From positions 1 to 33,654 of the forward strand of contig JBCDBL010000035.1 in assembly GCA_039183635.1 (NCBI GenBank): DNA of 33,654 nt. Direction: 5' to 3'. Origin of the DNA: JBCDBL01 sp039183635. Lineage in GTDB: Bacteria; Pseudomonadota; Alphaproteobacteria; Caulobacterales; Parvularculaceae. A program made the position numbers and the translations under genes. This document shows positions 8,766 through 14,908 of the stretch, one piece after another. The notes under the pieces are model-generated. The model did not search any database. It saw nothing but the letters and a program-made list of their open reading frames with translations, and was not told the origin of the DNA. The stretch's first letter is position 1; each line of letters starts with the position of its first letter.

Positions 8766-9548
8766 ATGCGCCCCCTTTCCACATATGCAAAAGGACAGAG
8801 CTCCATGCCCCTCGTCAGGATGATCGTGCTTGCTGCAGCCGCTGCTGCGCTGTCCGCCTGCGGTACAGTCGGAAAATTGTCCGAAGTCGGCAAACCTCCG
8901 AAAATGACACCGATACAGCACCCGGCGGTGCTCCACGACAATCAGCCCGTCGCCATGCCGATGCCGGCGCCGGAGGCGGATGATTACCGGCCGAACTCGC
9001 TCTGGCGCACCGGCGCGCGGTCTTTCTTCAAGGACCAGAGGGCGCAGAAGGTGGGCGACATCCTGACGGTCAACATCGACATTACGGACCGCGCGCAACT
9101 GGCCAATTCGACAAGCCGCACGCGCTCAAGCTCCGAAACGGCCGGGGCAACGAATTTCCTCGGCCTGGAAAACCGCCTCGACGCCTTCCTGCCCGACGGC
9201 GCCACGGCCGGCTCCCTCGCCGACCTCAGCTCCGACGGCTCCCACAGCGGCAACGGCACCGTGAACCGTCAGGAAACGGTAGACCTCACCGTCGCCGCGG
9301 TGGTGACGCAGATCCTGCCCAACGGCAACCTCGTCATTGCCGGACGCCAGGAGGTTCGGGTGAATTTCGAAGTCCGGGAGCTGACGGTGACCGGCGTGGT
9401 GCGGCCGGAGGATATTTCCAACTCCAACCAGGTGCAGCACTCGCAAATCGCCGAGGCTCGCATTTCCTACGGCGGCCGCGGCCAGCTCACCAACGTGCAA
9501 CAGCCCCGCTACGGCCAGCAGGTCTATGACATCGTCTTTCCGTTTTAG
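8766..9548 (+). CDS. flgH: L-ring lipoprotein FlgH
   Basis: Up to 260 residues. A lipobox LSAC places the lipidated Cys at residue 32 of the long form. An internal ATG at 8805 (residue 14) would give a compact 19-residue signal peptide (MPLVRMIVLAAAAAALSAC). Both starts have an AAGGA-type ribosome binding site, so the start is unsettled; I kept the upstream one because it is 10 bases from the flgA stop. The body carries the FlgH pattern SLWRTGARSFFKDQRAQKVGDILTV (about 77-101), LPNGNLVIAGRQEVRVNFE and VRPEDISNSNQV. It forms the outer-membrane ring around the rod. It is the last recognisable gene of the operon. Confidence 0.95.
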   Translation: MRPLSTYAKGQSSMPLVRMIVLAAAAAALSACGTVGKLSEVGKPPKMTPIQHPAVLHDNQPVAMPMPAPEADDYRPNSLWRTGARSFFKDQRAQKVGDILTVNIDITDRAQLANSTSRTRSSSETAGATNFLGLENRLDAFLPDGATAGSLADLSSDGSHSGNGTVNRQETVDLTVAAVVTQILPNGNLVIAGRQEVRVNFEVRELTVTGVVRPEDISNSNQVQHSQIAEARISYGGRGQLTNVQQPRYGQQVYDIVFPF

Positions 9549-9573
9549 GGATGCGAAGGGGGAGGAGATATGA

Positions 9574-10206
9574 TCACCTATCTTCTCTCTCTTCTAGCTC
9601 CAGACTCATACAAATATCAGCCGGATACACCTTTTTGTCGCAATATAACTCAGTTACGCCATCACGCTGCCATGAGTTGCATCCATCAAAAACACTCGAA
9701 CACCAAGCCGGCTGCTCCGGGGGGACCCCCGCATTCCAACTTGCTTGGCTTGTTAACTCGCAGCCTGGAAAACAGTTATAGGACAGAATGCTATCCGGCG
9801 ACCTATCTGGATTCGAAGCTCCTTCTTTTAGTAATCTTAAGTCTATCTTTGTACAAATAATAGAAAGATTGTTCTTGTCGATAGTCTTTTGAGACACAAT
9901 CTCAGAGATGCTCTTAAACCAATCATTGATGTTGCGCAGAGATATCTCGGAGGACCTATCCGCCTCGCCATACCGGCCTTGACAATAATAAGCGCCATTT
10001 TCAAGTCGAGAGCACCTTGGCATCTCAACCGTCCATGTAAGGCACCAAGCAGGTACTTCGGGAGGCGTTTGTTTAACAGGCATCCGGCACCCTGGAACAC
10101 AAGATATGATATCTTGATTTTCCGAAGCGGATTGATCAGCGTAAACATGACCAGAAAGATTAAAAAACATAAAAGCCAAGAGTAACAAACGCGTCATATT
10201 CCTCAT
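9574..10206 (-). CDS. Cysteine-rich secreted protein with two tandem modules, unknown function
   Basis: About 210 residues from the ATG at 10206; other starts at 10230 (ATG) and 10245 (TTG) would only extend the N-terminus, and 10206 puts a typical signal peptide first (RNMTRLLLLAFMFF, cleavage after VYA). The mature chain holds two similar modules. Module 1 reads SC-x-PGC, PPEVPAWC, then RC and YYCQG; module 2 reads NC-x-PGC, PPEQPAWC, then GC and LYCDK, each followed by an E/P-AD. Twelve cysteines are present, consistent with a disulfide-bonded periplasmic or secreted protein. I do not recognise the family. The gene runs against flgH, stands alone, and is AT-rich (two hand-counted 60-base lines are about 42% and 30% GC against about 65% in flgH). 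This suggests recent acquisition. There is no strong ribosome binding site. Confidence 0.7.
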   Translation of the reverse strand: MRNMTRLLLLAFMFFNLSGHVYADQSASENQDIISCVPGCRMPVKQTPPEVPAWCLTWTVEMPRCSRLENGAYYCQGRYGEADRSSEISLRNINDWFKSISEIVSQKTIDKNNLSIICTKIDLRLLKEGASNPDRSPDSILSYNCFPGCELTSQASWNAGVPPEQPAWCSSVFDGCNSWQRDGVTELYCDKKVYPADICMSLELEEREDR

Positions 10207-10248
10207 TTGCCCGTATTTTGCGCCTTCCATAGCGGTAATTGACAAACG

Positions 10249-10277
10249 GTGGTTGATGGATAGAAACCATCAACCAC
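10249..10277. repeat. Perfect 11-base inverted repeat upstream of the cysteine-rich gene
   Basis: GTGGTTGATGG and CCATCAACCAC are exact complements around a 7-base loop (ATAGAAA). It lies 43 bases upstream of the ATG at 10206 and 128 bases downstream of dksA. There is no T-run on either side, so an operator or RNA hairpin is as likely as a terminator. Confidence 0.6.
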
Positions 10278-10404
10278 ACACTTCGTCTGGAAGCGCTTTA
10301 GGCGTCAAGATGTTTCGATAAACCTTTACACTGAATGTTCAGGTGACGGGCCGCATGGTTAAATCAGGGAAGCGCATGCGGAGAATAAAAACGTTAAAGG
10401 CTTC

Positions 10405-10839
10405 TTAATCGTCCCGGTGCACTTTTTCGCGGCGCTCGTGGGCCTCTTGGGCCTCCAAAGACAACGTCGCCACCGGCCGGGCCTCAAGGCGTTTGACGCC
10501 GATAGGATCGCCGGTTTCCTCGCAATAGCCATACTCGCCGTTTTCAATACGACGCAGGGCGCTGTCGATTTTTGAGATCAGCTTGCGCTGTCGGTCCCTT
10601 GTGCGCAGTTCAAGAGCCTTTTCCGTTTCGCTCGACGCGCGGTCGGCGATGTCGGGGTGCTGGTTCGCCTCTTCCTGGAGGTGCTGGATCGTATCCTTGC
10701 TTTCCTGCAGGATATCTTCCTTCCAATCGAGGAGTTTTTTACGGAAATACTCAAGCATCCGCTCATTCATGAACGGCTCGTCCTCGGTTGGACGATACTC
10801 TTTAGACTTAGACTTTGCAGCGGTTTTGGCCGGAGACAT
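10405..10839 (-). CDS. dksA: RNA polymerase-binding protein DksA (degenerate zinc finger)
   Basis: 144 residues from the ATG at 10839, chosen because GGGAGGG lies about 8 bases upstream; the longer TTG-started frame lacks this. A Lys-rich N-terminus is followed by the DksA coiled coil (LEYFRKKLLDWKEDILQE onwards, about 28-90) and the C-terminal globular region YGYCEETGDPIGVKRLEA, then ATLSLEAQEAHERREK. Only one Cys of the four zinc ligands remains, the usual state in alphaproteobacterial DksA. DksA binds the RNA polymerase secondary channel and, with ppGpp, tunes rRNA and stress promoters. Its place next to fliX is common in related bacteria. Confidence 0.92.
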   Translation of the reverse strand: MSPAKTAAKSKSKEYRPTEDEPFMNERMLEYFRKKLLDWKEDILQESKDTIQHLQEEANQHPDIADRASSETEKALELRTRDRQRKLISKIDSALRRIENGEYGYCEETGDPIGVKRLEARPVATLSLEAQEAHERREKVHRDD

Positions 10840-10998
10840 TAGAACGCCCTCCCTACGCGACAATTGATAGCGTTTTCAAGCGGTTGTACGTTTCATCCCC
10901 AAAATTCGGGCGGACTATAGCGGCGGCCGCGTCGCGCCGCAACGGGTATGGCTGTTAAACTGTGTCGGTGAAGGTTACATGACAGCGGCGCCACAGGC

Positions 10999-11415
10999 TC
11001 AGACCCCGTATTTGGCAAGCTCCACGCGGGCGCGCAGATCGATATCGTCGAGGATGGCGGACAGATGCGGATCGTCGACCAGGGCGTCGCGCCGGGCCGC
11101 CACAGCGGCGGAAAGGGCTTTCAGCTTCGCTTGGGGAATCCCGCCCGTCAGCAGGCCAAGGCGCACCCCGTCCAGAAGGCTGAGAAGACGCTCCCCACGG
11201 TCGGCGGCGCGTTTGCGCGCCTCACCGTCGGCGCCGGCCTGCCCTTGCAGAGCGATAATGGCGTCGATGGAGGCGATAGGGCCGGCCGGCGCAGCGGGCG
11301 CGGCCTCCCGCGCGGCGGACGCGCCGTCGTCAATTTTGAAGTCGCCGCCGGCGCGCTTGCCCGCACGCTTCGCCGATCCTAAATTTGAGAGCCCTTGGGC
11401 CCCATTGATTTTCAT
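10999..11415 (-). CDS. fliX: Flagellar assembly regulator FliX
   Basis: A 138-residue protein of the FliX family: MKINGAQGL start, a disordered Ala/Pro-rich stretch (about 30-50), then a helical C-terminal half with RRAADRGERLL-like and DDIDLRARVELAKYGV sequences typical of FliX. In Caulobacter FliX links early basal-body assembly to FlbD, allowing sigma-54-dependent late flagellar transcription. The gene is divergent from flgI, exactly as in Caulobacter, and a perfect CtrA-type box lies about 70-85 bases upstream of its ATG. This fits a class II flagellar gene. Confidence 0.9.
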   Translation of the reverse strand: MKINGAQGLSNLGSAKRAGKRAGGDFKIDDGASAAREAAPAAPAGPIASIDAIIALQGQAGADGEARKRAADRGERLLSLLDGVRLGLLTGGIPQAKLKALSAAVAARRDALVDDPHLSAILDDIDLRARVELAKYGV

Positions 11416-11484
11416 AACGCTTCGCCAGATGCAGAGCTTTCGCTCCCTTCCATAAGATTCGCGGTAAGAATTGCCCGGGCGGCG

Positions 11485-11500
11485 TTAACGCCGACTTAAC
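11485..11500. promoter_or_regulatory. CtrA-type box upstream of fliX
   Basis: TTAA at 11485-11488, 7-base spacer, TTAAC at 11496-11500: an exact match to the CtrA consensus TTAA-N7-TTAAC. It lies 70 bases upstream of the fliX ATG. CtrA is the master cell-cycle regulator of Caulobacter-like bacteria and drives early flagellar genes. Confidence 0.75.
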
Positions 11501-11515
11501 CGACCGCCCCCGGAT

Positions 11516-11530
11516 CGGCAAAACTTGCCG
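11516..11530. promoter_or_regulatory. ftr-like palindrome in the fliX-flgI region
   Basis: CGGCAAAACTTGCCG is an inverted repeat (CGGCA-N5-TGCCG) with the same form as 6031-6045. It lies between the CtrA-type box and the flgI sigma-54 site, 114 bases upstream of the -24 element. A candidate FlbD enhancer. A further partial copy ending TTGCCG is visible about 20 bases downstream. Confidence 0.6.
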
Positions 11531-11643
11531 CGCGCAACGGACAAGCTTTGCCGAGCGGCGAAACGCGCCGGGAACCAGCAAAGACACAAAACCCTAAACA
11601 ATTGAAATATATAATGTATTTTCATTGCTTCTGGAACGCCTGC

Positions 11644-11659
11644 TGGCACGACCTTCGCT
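11644..11659 (+). promoter_or_regulatory. Sigma-54 promoter of flgI
   Basis: TGGCACGACCTTCGCT carries the -24 element TGGCACG exactly and a -12 element with one mismatch (TCGC for TTGC). GG (11645-11646) and GC (11657-11658) are 10 bases apart, as required. The expected start is near 11670, 39 bases before the flgI ATG. Confidence 0.75.
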
Positions 11660-11708
11660 AAGACCTTAAGCGGGCGCGCAGGATGGCGCGCCGAATGATG
11701 AGGAAAAA

Positions 11709-12863
11709 ATGTTAGCTGCTCCCGCGTCCCTCTACCTGTCCCCGCGCCGCATCGGCCAACTCGCCGCGTTTATTGTAACGGCGTTCGCCCTGTTTGCGGT
11801 TCTAAGCCCGGCCGGCGCCAAATCACGCATCAAAGACATCGCCGATGTGGAGGGCGTGCGGGAGAATCTGCTTGTGGGCTATGGTCTTGTCGTCGGCCTT
11901 GACGGCACCGGCGATGGCTTGAGGAACGCGCCGTTTACCCGGCAAAGCCTGGAGGCGATGTTGGAGCGCTTGGGCGTCAACACCCGCGGGGAGCAGTTGA
12001 ACACCCGCAACGTCGCCGCCGTTACGGTCACAGCAAACCTCGCCCCCTTCGCCACCCAGGGCACGCGGATGGACGTCACCATCTCCGCCCTCGGCGATGC
12101 ACAATCATTGCAAGGGGGAACGCTTCTGGTGACCCCGCTTTACGGCGCGGACGGAGAGATCTACGCCGTCGCCCAAGGCCAGGTCGCCATCGGCGGGTTC
12201 TCCGCCCAAGGGGACGGCGCCTCGATCACCCAAGGCGTGCCGACCAATGGCCGCATCGCCAACGGCGCCATTATCGAGCGGGAGATCGGCTTCGACCTCG
12301 CCGGCATGGACACGATACGCCTCGCCCTGCGCAACCCGGACTTCACCACCTCCCAGCGGGTGGCCGGCGTTATCAATGCTTTTTTGGGCGCAAGCGCGGC
12401 GACGGCGACGGACCCGTCCACTGTTCGCCTTGACAAACCCCTCGCCTATGCCGGCGATATGATCCGTCTATTGACAGAGGTTGAACAACTGGTGGTGGAG
12501 CCGGACCAGCCGGCCCGGGTCGTGATCGACGAGGCCTCCGGCATCATCGTCATGGGCCAGGACGTGCGTGTGTCCACCGTCGCCATCGCGCAAGGCAACC
12601 TCACAATCTCCGTCACCGAAACGCCCCAGGTGAGCCAGCCCTCCCCCTTCGCCGAGCAGGGCGAGACCGTGGTCGTGCCGCGTACGGATATCGAAGTTGA
12701 GGATGGTTCAGAACGAAAGCTGACGGTTCTGAACGAAAGCGTGCGGTTGCAGGAATTGGTGGACGGTCTTAACGCCCTCGGTGTCGGCCCCAGAGACATG
12801 ATCTCGATCCTCCAGACCATCAAGGCCGCAGGCGCTCTGCAAGCTGAAATTCAGGTGATGTAG
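11709..12863 (+). CDS. flgI: Flagellar P-ring protein FlgI
   Basis: A 384-residue protein of the usual FlgI length. It has a signal peptide (about 1-38, ending SPAGA) and the conserved SRIKDIADVEGVRENLLVGYGLVVGL start of the mature chain. GTGDGL, the central TPLYGADGEIYAVAQGQVAIGGF and the C-terminal LQELVDGLNALGVGPRDMISILQTIKAAGALQAEI are also present. FlgI assembles the periplasmic ring around the rod with FlgA's help. The ATG is preceded by AGGAAAAA, a moderate binding site. The gene heads flgI-flgJ-flbY, with flgJ starting 2 bases after its stop. Confidence 0.97.
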   Translation: MLAAPASLYLSPRRIGQLAAFIVTAFALFAVLSPAGAKSRIKDIADVEGVRENLLVGYGLVVGLDGTGDGLRNAPFTRQSLEAMLERLGVNTRGEQLNTRNVAAVTVTANLAPFATQGTRMDVTISALGDAQSLQGGTLLVTPLYGADGEIYAVAQGQVAIGGFSAQGDGASITQGVPTNGRIANGAIIEREIGFDLAGMDTIRLALRNPDFTTSQRVAGVINAFLGASAATATDPSTVRLDKPLAYAGDMIRLLTEVEQLVVEPDQPARVVIDEASGIIVMGQDVRVSTVAIAQGNLTISVTETPQVSQPSPFAEQGETVVVPRTDIEVEDGSERKLTVLNESVRLQELVDGLNALGVGPRDMISILQTIKAAGALQAEIQVM

Positions 12864-12865
12864 AG

Positions 12866-13243
12866 ATGGACGTTGCAAACCAAACCGCCGCCAGCCTGTT
12901 CGCCGCGCAATCGGCGAGCGCTCCGGAAGGCGCCCTGGCCGCCCAGGCCAAACGGGCGAAAACGCCGGAAGAGGCCGAGCGCATCGCGGTCGAGTTCGAA
13001 GCGGTGTTCGTCGCACAGATGCTGGCCCCGATGATGTCGGAGCTCACCAGCGACGGCCCCTTCGGCGGCGGCCATGGCGAGAAAATGTTCCGCACCATGC
13101 TCACCGACCATTACGCCAAGGAAATTTCAAAATCCGGCGGCTTCGGCATCGCCGACCGCATCAAAGCGGACCTTCTGAAATATCAGGAGATGACGAACGT
13201 CGCAGAAGCGCCCGACGCCGCCCCCATTGAGGAGACAGACTGA
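12866..13243 (+). CDS. flgJ: Rod-binding protein FlgJ/CheL (N-terminal domain only)
   Basis: A 125-residue protein consisting of the rod-binding domain alone: AERIAVEFEAVFVAQMLAPM (about 32-51), then FGGGHGEKMFRTMLTDHYAKEI and GFGIADRIKADLL. The muramidase domain of enteric FlgJ is absent, as is normal in alphaproteobacteria, where this protein is also called CheL. It acts as a rod cap or rod assembly scaffold in the periplasm. A separate peptidoglycan hydrolase must open the wall; the GH24 muramidase at 17807-18748 is a positional candidate. Its stop overlaps the next ATG (TGATG). Confidence 0.9.
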   Translation: MDVANQTAASLFAAQSASAPEGALAAQAKRAKTPEEAERIAVEFEAVFVAQMLAPMMSELTSDGPFGGGHGEKMFRTMLTDHYAKEISKSGGFGIADRIKADLLKYQEMTNVAEAPDAAPIEETD

Positions 13244-13692
13244 TGGCTCTGGCCGCTTACAACCCGACCGACCGTGTTGAACAGCTCATTCTTTTAACGG
13301 AGCGCCTGTCCGGCATTATGGATGAGGAAAACGCCGTCCTCGCAGACCGCCGCCCGCGGGAGCTGGAGCAGTATGCGAAGGAAAAGTCCCGTCTCGCCGC
13401 GATTTACGCCCAGGAGATCCGCGCGATCGCCAGAGACAAAAGCCTCGTCGCCGGCGCCCCGCCGGAGCTGACGGAGCGATTGAAGACCTTCACGAAAAAA
13501 TTCGAAAGCCGCGCCGAGGCGCAAAAGGCGCTTCTGTCCCGCGCCCGCCGGGTCACCGAAGGCGCCATTAAGGCCATCGGCGATGAGATCGCCGCGCGGC
13601 AGCCCAAACCCTCCGCCTACGGCGTGCGCGGTCCCGCCGGCGCCCCGGCCATGGCTCGCCCGCAAGCGGTGGCGCTGAACCAGGTGGTGTGA
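13243..13692 (+). CDS. flbY: FlbY-like (FlgN-like) flagellar protein
   Basis: A 149-residue, largely helical protein: two long amphipathic helices at about 10-70 and 75-120 with the FlgN-like pattern LTERLSGIMDEENAVL, then a Pro/Ala-rich tail (about 120-149). In Caulobacter the gene after flgJ/cheL is flbY, and order, size and fold match. FlgN-type proteins are cytoplasmic export chaperones for hook-associated proteins; whether FlbY does the same is not established here. It overlaps flgJ by one base. Confidence 0.78.
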   Translation: MALAAYNPTDRVEQLILLTERLSGIMDEENAVLADRRPRELEQYAKEKSRLAAIYAQEIRAIARDKSLVAGAPPELTERLKTFTKKFESRAEAQKALLSRARRVTEGAIKAIGDEIAARQPKPSAYGVRGPAGAPAMARPQAVALNQVV

Positions 13693-13701
13693 TTCTGAAA
13701 A

Positions 13702-13718
13702 GCCGCCCGCCGGGCGGC
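13702..13718. terminator. GC hairpin after flbY, possible terminator
   Basis: GCCGCCCG and CGGGCGGC are exact complements around a single base, 9 bases after the flbY stop. There is no following T-run, so termination would be weak or factor-dependent. Confidence 0.35.
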
Positions 13719-13842
13719 CGCACGACGCCGCAATCCTCATAAGCCCCGAGATCGAACCGCCCCGCCACGGGCCGCGCCGCGGCTTGCAAGCGATACGGAC
13801 CGCTATATGCTGCCTTTGCAAAAAGGCCAGAGGGACGGATTT

Positions 13843-14904
13843 ATGATTTTCGCAAAACGTTTTTTATCCGCCGCAGCGGCTGCGGCCCTGTGTGCGGCGG
13901 GCGCATCCGCCGCAGCGGACGAGACCGCACCGGAAAAAGAGTTCCGACAATTCCCGCCGCCGTCAACCGTCAGCGCAGCGGCCGCGGCCCGTCTTTCCGC
14001 ACCGCTGTATATAGCGGAGATGACACACGCTCCCGGTTCGGCTGAGGAATGGAAAGCGTTGGCGACGATGTATGACGGGCAAACCGCCAAAGCCGTCGAC
14101 GCCATGATCGAAACCCTGCCGGTTCGCGTCGAAGAGAGCGAAATGGCCGGCGTCGCCGTCAGGATCGTTACGCCGAAAAATCTGTTGAAGGACAAAAGCG
14201 GAAAGGTCCTCATCAACCTCCATGGCGGCGCCTATGTCATAAACGGCGGCAAAGCCGGCCTGCGTGAAGCGCTCAGCATGGCCAGCAAAGGCGGTTATAG
14301 GGTGATTGCGGTCGATTACCGTATGCCGCCGGATCACCCTTTCCCGGCCGCCCTCGACGACGCTATCGCTGTCTACGAAACGCTGCTGGCCTCATATGAT
14401 GCGAAAGACATAGGCGTATTCGGATTATCCGCCGGCGGGGGGCTTGCCGCCGCTATGGTGCTTGCGGCGCGGGATCGCGGCCTGCCGATGCCTGCGGCTG
14501 TCGGGCTTAACACGCCCTGGTCCGACCTTGACGAGATTGGAGATACGTACGCGACCCTGGAAGGGCTTGACCCCAGCCTTGTAACATACGACGGCTTTCT
14601 GAGATCCGCCGCTATGCTTTATGCAAATGGCGAAGATATGAAGAACCCGCTTCTTTCCCCCGTTTACGGAAACTTTGAGAAGGGCTTCCCGCCGTCCTTC
14701 CTGATTTCAGGAACGCGGGATATGTTCCTCAGCAATACGGTTCGGCTTCACAGGGCGCTGAGAGATGCGGGCCGTTCATCCGACCTGGTCGTGTTCGAGG
14801 GCATGTGGCATGCGTTTTCCGGCGTGCCGGAGGAAGATGTGGCTCTCGCCGAAATGGCGGCTTTTTTCGATCGCCACCTTATCGGCAAACACAACGACGA
14901 TTGA
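13843..14904 (+). CDS. Secreted alpha/beta hydrolase, hormone-sensitive-lipase (family IV) type
   Basis: 353 residues from the ATG at 13843, chosen because it begins a clean signal peptide (IFAKRFLSAAAAAALCAAGASA); an in-frame ATG at 13807 would add 12 residues. It carries the family IV oxyanion motif HGGAY, the nucleophile elbow GLSAGGG (the family usually has GDSAGG) and the catalytic His in GMWHAFSG, with the Asp in GTRDMF. Such enzymes hydrolyse short-chain esters; the substrate is unknown. Location after flbY in a flagellar block is not obviously functional. It is probably a separately transcribed periplasmic esterase. Confidence 0.85.
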   Translation: MIFAKRFLSAAAAAALCAAGASAAADETAPEKEFRQFPPPSTVSAAAAARLSAPLYIAEMTHAPGSAEEWKALATMYDGQTAKAVDAMIETLPVRVEESEMAGVAVRIVTPKNLLKDKSGKVLINLHGGAYVINGGKAGLREALSMASKGGYRVIAVDYRMPPDHPFPAALDDAIAVYETLLASYDAKDIGVFGLSAGGGLAAAMVLAARDRGLPMPAAVGLNTPWSDLDEIGDTYATLEGLDPSLVTYDGFLRSAAMLYANGEDMKNPLLSPVYGNFEKGFPPSFLISGTRDMFLSNTVRLHRALRDAGRSSDLVVFEGMWHAFSGVPEEDVALAEMAAFFDRHLIGKHNDD

Positions 14905-14908
14905 TCCG

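Noticed and set aside
9570..9860. Plus-strand frame of 96 codons with a strong ribosome binding site
   Set aside because: The opposite strand encodes a duplicated cysteine module with a signal peptide, which cannot arise by chance; the plus product has no recognisable pattern. The binding site itself is reported as a finding.
10405..10839. Broken zinc finger in DksA as a sign of a pseudogene
   Set aside because: Alphaproteobacterial DksA proteins commonly keep only one of the four cysteines; the rest of the protein is intact.
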